From assembly GCA_013696945.1 (NCBI GenBank), contig JACCXQ010000067.1, forward strand, positions 1-14,154: a stretch of DNA of 14,154 bases. Direction: 5' to 3'. Positions 1 to 6,542 of the stretch are shown here, in pieces (the stretch's first letter is position 1; every line of letters begins with the position of its first letter). The stretch comes from Chloroflexota bacterium (GTDB lineage: Bacteria; Chloroflexota; Limnocylindria; Limnocylindrales; CSP1-4). The translations under genes and the position numbers were made by a program. The notes beneath the pieces are model-generated. The model was not told where the DNA came from. It was given only the letters and a program-made list of their open reading frames with translations, and made no database searches.

Positions 1-739
1 AGGTGAACGACGAGGTGACGCCGAGGTGATGCAGGCGTCCCTCGTCGTCATACAACCCGAGCAGCAACGACCCGACGTGGGTCCCGGGACCGTTCTTGTG
101 CCACCGGAACCCGGCCACCACGCAGTCCGCGGTCCGCGCGTGCTTGATCTTGAGCATCGCGCGCTTGCCCGGCTGGTAGGGCGCGTCGAGCGGCTTGGCG
201 ATCACGCCGTCCAGGCCCGCGCCCTCGAAGCGGCGGAACCAGTCGGTCGCCTCGTCCCTATCGCTTGTCACCGGCGTCAGGTGCACCGGCGGGGACGCAT
301 CCGAAAGGACGCCCACCAGCCGCGCCCGTCGCTCGGCCTGGGGAGTGCCGCGCAGGTCCTCGTCGCCGAGTGCCAGGAGGTCCCACGCCACGAACGATGC
401 CGGCGATCCGGCGGCCAGCAGCCTGACGCGCGACGCCGCCGGGTGGATGCGCAGCAGGAGCGCCTCGAAATCGAGCCCGTCGCGGCCGGCGATGACGATC
501 TCCCCGTCGATGACGCAGCGCTCCGGGAGGTGGGCGCGGAACGGGTCGGCAAGCTCGGGGAAGTAGCGGTCGAGGGGCTTGAGGTCGCGGCTCTGGGTGT
601 ACACCTCGTCGCCGTCGCGGAAGACGATGGCCCGGAACCCGTCCCACTTGGGCTCGAACAGCCAACCGTCGCCGGTCGGTATGCCCTCGGCGGGCTTCGC
701 GAGCATCGGCTCGAGCGGCGGCTCGAAGGGCAGGCGCAC
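1..739 (-). CDS. ligC: ATP-dependent DNA ligase, LigC-like (3' end outside window)
   Basis: Nucleotidyltransferase domain of an ATP-dependent DNA ligase, which seals nicks through a lysyl-AMP intermediate. About 246 codons are present; the C-terminal OB-fold and stop lie beyond base 1. Visible motifs: FEPKWDGFR (motif I, adenylated Lys31, codon near 649), VIDGEIV (motif III), LDGVIAKP (motif IV) and MLKIKH (motif V). The first residues (MRLPFEPPLEPMLAK) and compact spacing resemble the roughly 350-aa LigC group of actinobacteria and Chloroflexota more than replicative NAD-dependent LigA. I chose the GTG at 739 because TACACT lies exactly 6 bases upstream, as expected for a leaderless transcript; the reading frame stays open further upstream, so the start is inferred. 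The gene is divergent from the J-domain gene. No Ku or LigD partner is visible. LigC-type enzymes are linked to gap and nick repair. Confidence 0.9.
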   Translation of the reverse strand, partial: MRLPFEPPLEPMLAKPAEGIPTGDGWLFEPKWDGFRAIVFRDGDEVYTQSRDLKPLDRYFPELADPFRAHLPERCVIDGEIVIAGRDGLDFEALLLRIHPAASRVRLLAAGSPASFVAWDLLALGDEDLRGTPQAERRARLVGVLSDASPPVHLTPVTSDRDEATDWFRRFEGAGLDGVIAKPLDAPYQPGKRAMLKIKHARTADCVVAGFRWHKNGPGTHVGSLLLGLYDDEGRLHHLGVTSSFT

Positions 740-745
740 CGACGC

Positions 746-751
746 AGTGTA
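746..751 (-). promoter_or_regulatory. -10 element of the ligase gene (leaderless layout)
   Basis: TACACT read on the minus strand, followed by 6 bases and the GTG start at 739. This places the expected transcription start on the start codon. CTGGCA lies 16 bases upstream and is a possible weak -35. Confidence 0.55.
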
Positions 752-793
752 GTCACCGACCGGCGGATGCCAGGTGGCGAGGCTACGGCATGG

Positions 794-799
794 TAGCCT
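794..799 (+). promoter_or_regulatory. -10 element of the J-domain gene
   Basis: TAGCCT preceded by TGG (extended -10-like), 8 bases before the ATG at 808. No Shine-Dalgarno sequence lies between it and the start, so a leaderless or nearly leaderless mRNA is likely. It also argues for ATG 808 over the upstream in-frame ATG at 790, which would put the hexamer inside the gene. Confidence 0.45.
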
Positions 800-807
800 C
801 AGACCGT

Positions 808-1599
808 ATGCCCGATCCGACCTTTCGTGGTGACCCGTACAGCGTCCTCGGGGTGCCGCACCGCTCGTCCGACGCAGAGATAAAGCGCCGCTGGCGCCAT
901 CTGGCCCGCGAGCATCATCCCGACAATGCGGCTGGCGACCCGACCGACACGCGTCGACTCACATCGCGCATGGCGCGCATCAACGCCGCATACGACCTGC
1001 TCCGCGATCCGATCCGGCGCGCCCGCTACGACGCGACTCCCGGCGCGCGACGCGTCCGCGACGCGCAGGGTGGGGGCGCTCCCGGAGGGATCTGGCCGGC
1101 CGCTGCCAGTGCCCGGGGGTCATCCGCAGGACCGCCCCCGCCTCCACTGACCCGACCTGTCACGGCACGATTCGACACGACCGCCGCGTACCGGCCGCGG
1201 AACGCCACAACGAGCCGCGGACGGTCGCCGCTGACGGGTCACCCTCCCGCCGGCCGGCGCCGAGGCGAGAGCGAGCTCCGTGCGAGCATGCCGACGGGTC
1301 CCGTCGAGCGCCGTGCCAGCGGGCTGCGCCCGCGCCTCCCGTCGCTCGAGGCGGCCAGGGCCACGATGCTGGAGTTCGGGCGGTTCCACGGGCACACCCT
1401 CGGCCAGATCGCCGAGTCGGAGCCGACCTACATCGATTGGATCGCCAGCACGATCACGCGTGACCGTGACCTCGTGATGGGAGCTCGGGTCGTCCAGGCG
1501 GACCTCGACGAACGAGGCGTCGAACGCGGATCGCGGCAGGCGCGGGCAGGGTCCCGAAACGCGCGAGACGACGCGACCGAGGTGACGGCGGCGCGCTGA
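808..1599 (+). CDS. J-domain protein with C-terminal DUF3820/QRVF-like domain
   Basis: A 263-aa DnaJ-like co-chaperone. Residues about 9-75 form a J domain: DPYSVLGV start, helix II rich in Arg/Lys, the HPD triad at residues 37-39 that stimulates Hsp70 ATPase, and an INAAYDLLRDPIRRARYD helix III/IV. Residues about 76-180 are rich in Pro, Gly, Arg and Ala and probably disordered. Residues about 181-230 contain FGRFHGHTLGQIAESEPTY followed by IDWIAS. This matches the short 'FGKYKG..l.eI....YL.WL' domain seen in DUF3820/quorum-sensing-regulated virulence factor proteins and on some exonucleases. There is no G/F-rich region, zinc finger or DnaJ C-terminal substrate domain, so it is not canonical DnaJ. 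An in-frame ATG at 790 would add six residues. The tail is basic. The client is unknown. Confidence 0.85.
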   Translation: MPDPTFRGDPYSVLGVPHRSSDAEIKRRWRHLAREHHPDNAAGDPTDTRRLTSRMARINAAYDLLRDPIRRARYDATPGARRVRDAQGGGAPGGIWPAAASARGSSAGPPPPPLTRPVTARFDTTAAYRPRNATTSRGRSPLTGHPPAGRRRGESELRASMPTGPVERRASGLRPRLPSLEAARATMLEFGRFHGHTLGQIAESEPTYIDWIASTITRDRDLVMGARVVQADLDERGVERGSRQARAGSRNARDDATEVTAAR

Positions 1600-1807
1600 G
1601 CCCTTGGCGAGGCGATGGGTCGGTGCCCTCCCAGGGCCCCGAGGCCCGGACCGGCTGCCCGCCGATCCGACCGCACGGCTGAGGGATGGAGCGATAGACC
1701 GATGAATCCGCCGTCGCACCCCCCGACGCCCGGTCGACCCGGTTTGGCCGGTTCGTCCAGTTACTCGACTCGTTGCCCGGGAACGATGATCCTCCAAGAA
1801 CGTTGCG

Positions 1808-1840
1808 GTTCGCAGCGCCCTGTTCGGTGCTGATGCGAAC
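1808..1840. other. Bulged hairpin in the intergenic gap
   Basis: Outer arms GTTCGCA (1808-1814) and TGCGAAC (1834-1840) pair perfectly. Inner arms GCGCC (1815-1819) and GGTGC (1826-1830) pair with one G-U on the plus strand, leaving a 6-base loop and a TGA bulge. That is 12 paired positions in 33 bases of non-coding DNA. It could be part of a structured RNA or a terminator-like element; function unknown. Confidence 0.4.
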
Positions 1841-1972
1841 GCGCCTCAAGCGGGGAGGATGGCCTTCCCTGGCCCGGTGATCGACGCCTCGGAGCCGCCC
1901 CCAGGAGATCGGAGACGACGGCGATGCCCACGATACGACCCCGGGCTGCCGGCCTCAATGGCGCCTCGGTAC

Positions 1973-1988
1973 CGTTCCGTCAGGAACG
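1973..1988. other. Perfect 6-bp hairpin downstream of the GTPase operon
   Basis: CGTTCC, loop GTCA, GGAACG, lying about 45 bases beyond the minus-strand GTPase stop at 2033. The position suits a 3'-end stabilising or terminator stem, but no U tract follows on the minus strand. Confidence 0.3.
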
Positions 1989-2032
1989 ATGTGACCCCGA
2001 CCCTGAGTCAGGTGCGGTCGCGGCCGGGGCGG

Positions 2033-3667
2033 TCAGGCGCGGTCGAGGTCGCTACTTTCCTCCAACGATGTGGGCTGGCAGCGCGTCGATGCCTGTGCCG
2101 CCGCCGCGGCTAGGCCGAGCCGTGCCGACTCGAACGCAGCAAGAGGTCGGAGGCCGGCATCGGCGACAAGTCTCCGCACGTCATCCGCGACTCGATCGCG
2201 CAGCCCCGCCGCCCAGCGGCGACCCAGCCAGCTTGCGTGTGCCAGCAGCACGCGGTTGATCAGGAACGATGCGAAGAGCCCGCCCGCGACGAGTACGACC
2301 GGCGATGGGACCGGTCCGAGGAACGGCACCTCGAGCAGCGGTGTCTCTGCCCGCCCGACGCCCGCGAAGAGTGCGACGAGCCAGATGATGCCAACGACCA
2401 GAGCGGCCGTCGCAGCGTACTGGGCGAGTCCAAGGAGTGGCCAGAGCCGGCTCGTGGGTGCGTGGAAGCGCGCAGGTTCGGCGGCGACCGCCCGGTCCAC
2501 GGCTGCGCCGAGCCGCTGTGTCAGCTCGCGGGTGTCGCTGAGTGGCGCGATGCCGGGACGCGCCCCGGCCGGGAGCCTTGGCAGTGCTTCCGCGACGAGG
2601 TCGCGGATCGGCGCCACAGCACGGACCAGCGATCCACGATCGCGCCAACGCCGCAGGTATCCGGCCGGTTCGGCCCGCCGCTCGCTCCGGCCGCTGCCTC
2701 GCTCGAGGATGGTCCGGACGAGCCCCAGCGGTCCGCCACCGCGCGGCCGAGCGGCGAGACGGGTGGCTTCGACCGCCTGTCGCCCGAGACCGTCGAGGTC
2801 GACGACGCGCAGGACCTCCCGCAGGACCTCGTCGGCGGCTGCGGCCCGCCGCGTCTCGCTGAGGAGTGGCTCCACGACGCCTGCTCGAGGGTCCAGCCCG
2901 GCCTGCGTGCAGAGATCGGCGATTCGTGCCGCGGCGTCGGCGGCGAGCCTGCCGCTGACGACGCGTTTCGCCTCCACCCCCTCCGCGAGCCACGTCCTGA
3001 GCTCGCCGATCTCTCCGAGGGCAGATGTGAGCAGCACCGGAAGGCGCGGCAGGCCCTCGCGTTCGAGACCATCGGCAAGGTCGCGCCGCAATCGTTCGGC
3101 ATCGTCCGACGGCACGCGATCGACCTTGTTGAGGACCATGGCCTGCCGGCCGAGGCGCCGGACCCACGCCCGCAGGTAACCGTCGTGAAGGACCGCATCC
3201 TGGTACTTCTCGGGGTCCGAGACCCAGAGCACCGCGTCCACCTTCGGAAGCACGGCATCGACCCTCGCGCGATGCTCGGGCGCGATCGAGTCGAGGTCCG
3301 GGAGATCAAGGATCGCCACGCCATCGAGATCCGCGTCGTGATGGGTCTCGACATGGGCGCCGCCCAGCCACTCGATGAGCGGACGCGTCTGGCGCTCCTG
3401 ATCCTCACCGACCCATGCAACGGGCTCGGCCGTCGTCGGGCGTCTGGCACCGGCGCGGGACACGACGCTACCGGCGACGGCGTTCAGGAGGCTCGACTTC
3501 CCGACCCCGGTCCCCCCACAGAGAGCCAGCACGTAGACATCGCCCGGGAAGCCGCTGCGTTCTGCGATGGTCCGCCGCGTGGCCGCCGCGTTGCTCGTGT
3601 CGAGCCCGAGGCGCCCGGCGGCGTCGATCGCCTGCTCCAGTGCCTCGATACAGGCCGGCAGCTCCAT
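2033..3667 (-). CDS. Dynamin-like/YfjP-type membrane GTPase, second of pair
   Basis: A 544-aa large GTPase. Residues 1-45 are a helical lead-in. G1 P-loop is GGTGVGKSS (51-59), G2 RRPTT (75-79), G3 DLPDLDS (121-127) and G4 NKVD (180-183), so all nucleotide-binding motifs are intact. A long, mostly helical middle follows. Two strongly hydrophobic segments at about 409-436 and 448-475 are separated by a short Pro-rich loop, then comes a basic helical tail. This architecture (soluble G domain, helical stalk, twin membrane segments near the C terminus) is that of bacterial dynamin-like and IniA/DynAB/YfjP-type proteins, which act at the inner membrane. The gene starts 10 bases after the stop of the upstream GTPase, so co-transcription and probably a two-protein complex are likely. 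The spacer CCAGCCCGGG holds no strong Shine-Dalgarno. The exact role is not known to me; membrane remodelling or division support is inference. Confidence 0.8.
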   Translation of the reverse strand: MELPACIEALEQAIDAAGRLGLDTSNAAATRRTIAERSGFPGDVYVLALCGGTGVGKSSLLNAVAGSVVSRAGARRPTTAEPVAWVGEDQERQTRPLIEWLGGAHVETHHDADLDGVAILDLPDLDSIAPEHRARVDAVLPKVDAVLWVSDPEKYQDAVLHDGYLRAWVRRLGRQAMVLNKVDRVPSDDAERLRRDLADGLEREGLPRLPVLLTSALGEIGELRTWLAEGVEAKRVVSGRLAADAAARIADLCTQAGLDPRAGVVEPLLSETRRAAAADEVLREVLRVVDLDGLGRQAVEATRLAARPRGGGPLGLVRTILERGSGRSERRAEPAGYLRRWRDRGSLVRAVAPIRDLVAEALPRLPAGARPGIAPLSDTRELTQRLGAAVDRAVAAEPARFHAPTSRLWPLLGLAQYAATAALVVGIIWLVALFAGVGRAETPLLEVPFLGPVPSPVVLVAGGLFASFLINRVLLAHASWLGRRWAAGLRDRVADDVRRLVADAGLRPLAAFESARLGLAAAAAQASTRCQPTSLEESSDLDRA

Positions 3668-3677
3668 CCCGGGCTGG

Positions 3678-5426
3678 TCAGGCGGGGACGGCGGCCGGCA
3701 CGCTGTCGACCGTTCGTCGCAGCTCTGCGGCGAGGCTGCGCAACTCTGTGCCGTCGGGCACGAGACGGTCGAAGCGCGACCGCTCCGCGCCCATCAGCTC
3801 CTCGAGCTTCTCCCGAAGGCGATCACGGGCGCGCTCGATCATCTCCTGCACGGCCGCCTCCCCGAAGATCGCGTTGAGCAGCTTCTGGTTGAGGAATGCG
3901 GTCGCCGCAGCGATCCCGACCTCCGCGCCGGTGATGCCACCGGTGTGGGCGAAGACGCCGAGCATGACCGTCACGGCACCTGCGTTCACTCCGACCGACA
4001 CGCCGCGCGCCACGCCGCGTTTCGTCGCGCCTGTGGCGGCAACGTCGGTGGCGATCGCACCGACCCACTCCCCCAATGCGTCGCGTGTCGCGTCGGCGAG
4101 TCCCTCGGAGGCGGACCAGAGCGTGGCATCGGTCGCCACGAGGCGCGACCCGAGCGAGTCGTTCGACCAATGCGTCGCCGTACGTCGGGCGGCATCGCCG
4201 GCGTGCGCGACGACGAGCGACGTGAGGTCGTCCGTGGCCCCCTGCTGCACTGCGGCCACCGGCGCCGACGGCATCCCGCGGAAGAGCGAGAGCAGAGCGC
4301 CACGGACCCGTCCGATGCCCGACGAGAACGCCCGCGTGATCTGGTCGGCCCCCACGAAACTGTGCCACTGGCGGATGACCTCTTCGCGCAGTACGTCTCC
4401 CCGACGGAGCTGCTCCATCAGCAGCCGCAGCTCCTCGGCATGATCGGCCGCGGCGATCCGGCGCAGGGCGTCGGCGTCGATCGCGGCGTGCTCCACGTCA
4501 TCGGCCACGGCGTGCGTCAGGGGAGCGAGACCAGCCAGTGCGCCGGCCAGCGCCTGCTCGGCCAGCCGACGCCGCGCGGCCCGGTCCGTCGCGAGCCACT
4601 CGATGCGTCGGAGAAGCGGCTCCACGGCACCTGGCTGGAGCGCCGCGCCGCTCGCGTCGAGCGCGCCCTCCGCGACACCGATCACCTCGAGCGGCCCGGC
4701 CTCAGTCCCGGCCTCGCCGCCCGGCGCGGCAAGCGCCGTTCGACCGACCAGCCTTCGAACGTCCTCCAGCACGTCCGACGCGTCCGAGCCGGGCGGGAGG
4801 CGGTTGACCACCACCACCAGCGGGAGCCGGCGCTGCTCGATACGCTCCAGCACGTCCCATGGCACGCGATCGGCATAGCGGGTCGCCGTCGTCACGAAGA
4901 CGCACATGTCGGCAAGTTCCAGGAGGGTGTCGGCAAGCGCGCGGTTCTCGCGTTCGACCGAGTCGATGTCCGGGGCGTCGATGACGGCGAGCCCGCTGCG
5001 CGCGCCGCTCGTCGTGTGGTCCAGGCGTTCGGACGGCAGGTTCGCGAGCGGTCCGGCGGATCGAAGTCCGGCCAGGTCTGCGTCCGTGGCAAGGACGACC
5101 GCGTCGCGCGTGGTCGGGCGGAGCACACCGGTCCGGCTCGCCGGCGCGCCCGCGATCGTGTTGAGAAGGGTCGACTTGCCCGAGCCGGTGGGGCCCAGGA
5201 GGACCACGACCAGCGGCGCATCGAGGTCACGCGCGCGGGGCAGCAGATACGAGCGGGTGTGCTCCAGCAGCTCGCGGGCTCGGGCGTCCGGTTCGCTGAC
5301 CGCACCCGGCTCCGCGTCTGTCGCCCGCACGAGCGCCCAGCGACGCTCCGCGAGCGCCACGAGCCGCTCGACGAGGGAGACGATGTCGGGGCGATCGTGA
5401 TCGTTCACGAAACGATCATCCACCAT
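3678..5426 (-). CDS. Dynamin-like GTPase, first of pair, altered G4 motif
   Basis: A 582-aa partner of the GTPase downstream. Residues 1-66 form a helical lead-in, then G1 GPTGSGKST (78-86), G2 RPTT (103-106) and G3 DAPDID (150-155). Where NKxD is expected after a hydrophobic strand, the sequence is VVVVNRLPP (N208-R-L-P): the specificity Asp is missing, so guanine selectivity may be relaxed or the fold modified. A long helical region follows, then a Gly/Ala-rich hydrophobic stretch at about 471-525 that could insert in or lie on the membrane, then a charged amphipathic helix (526-575). I used ATG 5426; an in-frame GTG at 5408 is an alternative, since an 8-bp inverted repeat covers the first codons and neither start has a clear Shine-Dalgarno or TANNNT box. 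An 82-base gap separates it from the RlpA-like gene upstream on the same strand. Confidence 0.78.
   Translation of the reverse strand: MVDDRFVNDHDRPDIVSLVERLVALAERRWALVRATDAEPGAVSEPDARARELLEHTRSYLLPRARDLDAPLVVVLLGPTGSGKSTLLNTIAGAPASRTGVLRPTTRDAVVLATDADLAGLRSAGPLANLPSERLDHTTSGARSGLAVIDAPDIDSVERENRALADTLLELADMCVFVTTATRYADRVPWDVLERIEQRRLPLVVVVNRLPPGSDASDVLEDVRRLVGRTALAAPGGEAGTEAGPLEVIGVAEGALDASGAALQPGAVEPLLRRIEWLATDRAARRRLAEQALAGALAGLAPLTHAVADDVEHAAIDADALRRIAAADHAEELRLLMEQLRRGDVLREEVIRQWHSFVGADQITRAFSSGIGRVRGALLSLFRGMPSAPVAAVQQGATDDLTSLVVAHAGDAARRTATHWSNDSLGSRLVATDATLWSASEGLADATRDALGEWVGAIATDVAATGATKRGVARGVSVGVNAGAVTVMLGVFAHTGGITGAEVGIAAATAFLNQKLLNAIFGEAAVQEMIERARDRLREKLEELMGAERSRFDRLVPDGTELRSLAAELRRTVDSVPAAVPA
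5398..5418. promoter_or_regulatory. 8-bp inverted repeat over the GTPase start
   Basis: TGATCGTT, spacer CACGA, AACGATCA; perfect arms. It lies in codons 3-10 of the first GTPase if ATG 5426 is used, or across an alternative GTG at 5408. It could be an operator or an mRNA hairpin that limits initiation. A chance palindrome is possible. Confidence 0.3.
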
Positions 5427-5508
5427 GGACGGGGCTGTGGTGCGATCAGGCGGGGTGGCTCGTCTTGCGGCAGCGTCGCAGCGGGATCGTCCCGGGCGAC
5501 GGCCGGGG

Positions 5509-6423
5509 TCAGCGGCGGCCGACGATGCGCCAGGCCACGTTGTGGCGAGTGAAGCAGGCGTTCTTCACTCCGCGCTCCTTGAACACGTCACAGGACAGAG
5601 CTGCGCTGAAGTCGAAGACGTAGCCCGGAGGCCCGTACGGTCCGCGGTCGATGACCGGCGCCGTCGCCGTGATGCCGTGCCAGCGGAACTGCACGAGGGT
5701 CCCGCACGGGAGCGTCTTGTGGGCGACCCCGATGATCTTTCGCGTGTAGCGCTGCCCGCAGGCGGTCCGGTTGCCGAAGAAGTCGCTGCCGTACCAGGTC
5801 ACGGTCGGCGCGATGTTCCAGGCTCGCGCCGCCGCCCTGGCTCGCTTTTCGTTCGCCGCGTGCCTCTCCGCGGCGCGACGCTCGGCTGCTCGCTGTTCCG
5901 CCGCTCGTCGTTCGGCCGCTCGTCGTTCGGCAGCGCGCTGCTCGGCCACTCGCTGCTCGGCCACTCGCTGTTCGGCCGCTAGCCGCTCCGCTGCTCGTCG
6001 CTCGGCACGTCGCTGAGCGGCATCGTCGATGGGCGTGGCGGCTGCGCCCGCCGACGCGGCGAGCGTCGGGGGCGTGAGGATGATCAGCGGGCGCGGCGCG
6101 AGCATCTCGTGGAGCTCGTCGGGCCGGAGCAGGCCGAGGAGACCGATCGTGGGATCGGCAGCGATCAGCTCGCTGGCGCGTTCGGCGACGCTCGCGTGCT
6201 GACGGGCCGTCGGGCCGGCCTGCATGGCGGAGTCCTGGAGCATTAGGGTGCGCGCCTGGATGGCAGGTCCGGCTGCCAGGGCGCCCACGATGGCAAGGGC
6301 GGCGGCCACGGATACGGTCGCGGGTCGGCGGTCTGGGAACGGCCGACGTCCTGGCTGCGATCGCCCGTGCCACCTGAGGAGGCGCCGGAGCATGGCTCTC
6401 CGTCGCCCCTGGGTCTGGGGCAC
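5509..6423 (-). CDS. RlpA-like double-psi beta-barrel cell-wall protein
   Basis: A 304-aa envelope protein. Residues 36-53 are hydrophobic (signal anchor or signal peptide) after a very basic N terminus. Residues 140-189 are ten AExRx pentapeptides predicted to form one long charged helix. Residues 207-280 form the RlpA-like double-psi beta-barrel: TWYGSDFFGNRTACGQRYT, GVAHKTLPCGT, VIDRGPYGPPG and a VFDFSAAL end. H235 and D259 match the conserved His and DRGP Asp of RlpA lytic transglycosylases, but the TxxGE glutamate is Gln224 (ACGQ). Cys222 and Cys240 could form a disulfide outside the cell. This CGQ form recurs in Gram-positive-type homologues, so glycan cleavage should not be assumed. 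GTG 6423 is favoured because TACAGT lies 6 bases upstream; ATG 6393, preceded by GGAGAG, is an alternative. It lies upstream of the GTPase pair. Confidence 0.82.
   Translation of the reverse strand: MPQTQGRRRAMLRRLLRWHGRSQPGRRPFPDRRPATVSVAAALAIVGALAAGPAIQARTLMLQDSAMQAGPTARQHASVAERASELIAADPTIGLLGLLRPDELHEMLAPRPLIILTPPTLAASAGAAATPIDDAAQRRAERRAAERLAAEQRVAEQRVAEQRAAERRAAERRAAEQRAAERRAAERHAANEKRARAAARAWNIAPTVTWYGSDFFGNRTACGQRYTRKIIGVAHKTLPCGTLVQFRWHGITATAPVIDRGPYGPPGYVFDFSAALSCDVFKERGVKNACFTRHNVAWRIVGRR
5857..6006 (-). repeat. 15-bp coding tandem repeat (10 AExRx pentapeptides)
   Basis: Ten consecutive units read AERRA, AERLA, AEQRV, AEQRV, AEQRA, AERRA, AERRA, AEQRA, AERRA, AERHA, covering residues 140-189 of the RlpA-like protein. 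The phase is an exact multiple of three, so copy changes keep the frame. The period of five residues is unlike a coiled-coil heptad and suggests a rigid single helix between membrane anchor and wall domain. Confidence 0.85.
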
Positions 6424-6429
6424 GAAAGT

Positions 6430-6435
6430 ACTGTA
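6430..6435 (-). promoter_or_regulatory. -10 element of the RlpA-like gene
   Basis: TACAGT on the minus strand, preceded by TGA (extended -10-like), exactly 6 bases before the GTG at 6423. It lies in the least GC-rich stretch of the window (about 6424-6500), which separates two divergent genes. Confidence 0.5.
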
Positions 6436-6529
6436 TCAGACCTGCATCATCCATGCCTCTATGCAGCAAACCTCGCATTTCATGAGCATTACAACAGCCA
6501 CCGGTGGACGGTCGGTCGGAGCTGCGTGC

Positions 6530-6535
6530 TAGAGT
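6530..6535 (+). promoter_or_regulatory. -10 element of the acyl-CoA mutase gene
   Basis: TAGAGT preceded by TGC (extended -10-like), 7 bases before ATG 6543. No Shine-Dalgarno fits between, so a leaderless message is likely. The in-frame upstream ATG at 6504 would put this box inside the gene. Confidence 0.55.
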
Positions 6536-6542
6536 CGCCGCC

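Larger units (their letters stand above)
1600..2032. other. Non-coding gap between convergent genes
   Basis: 433 bases between the convergent J-domain and GTPase genes. Short frames here are poor in recognisable protein features and I do not accept any as a gene. It holds a GGGCC-CCGA-GGCCC inverted repeat just after the J-domain gene (about 1637-1650), a larger bulged hairpin at 1808-1840 and a hairpin at 1973-1988. None is followed by a T run on either strand, so intrinsic termination is not obvious. I saw no tRNA T-loop or SRP RNA signature. Confidence 0.6.

Noticed and set aside
26..796. 256-codon plus-strand frame at the window start
   Set aside because: Shadow of the minus-strand ligase, whose KWDGFR, DGEIV and DGVIAKP motifs are unmistakable.
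1615..1833. 72-codon plus-strand frame in the gap
   Set aside because: Pro/Arg/Gly-rich product without family resemblance, no ribosome-binding site or -10 box at the start.
1600..2032. tRNA, SRP RNA or riboswitch in the large gap
   Set aside because: I looked for T-loop, anticodon-arm and SRP-loop consensus and found no convincing set; only generic hairpins remain.
2237..3877. 546-codon plus-strand frame
   Set aside because: Antisense shadow of the second GTPase; the minus strand shows intact G1-G4 motifs in order.
3567..5552. 661-codon open frame on the plus strand opposite the GTPases
   Set aside because: Arg/Ala/His-rich with no domain pattern; it mirrors the codon phase of two well-supported minus-strand GTPase genes. 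Long antisense frames are expected at this GC content.
5857..6006. Tandem 15-bp repeats as a possible CRISPR or intergenic repeat array
   Set aside because: No spacers, exact codon phase, and it encodes a regular helix within a gene.
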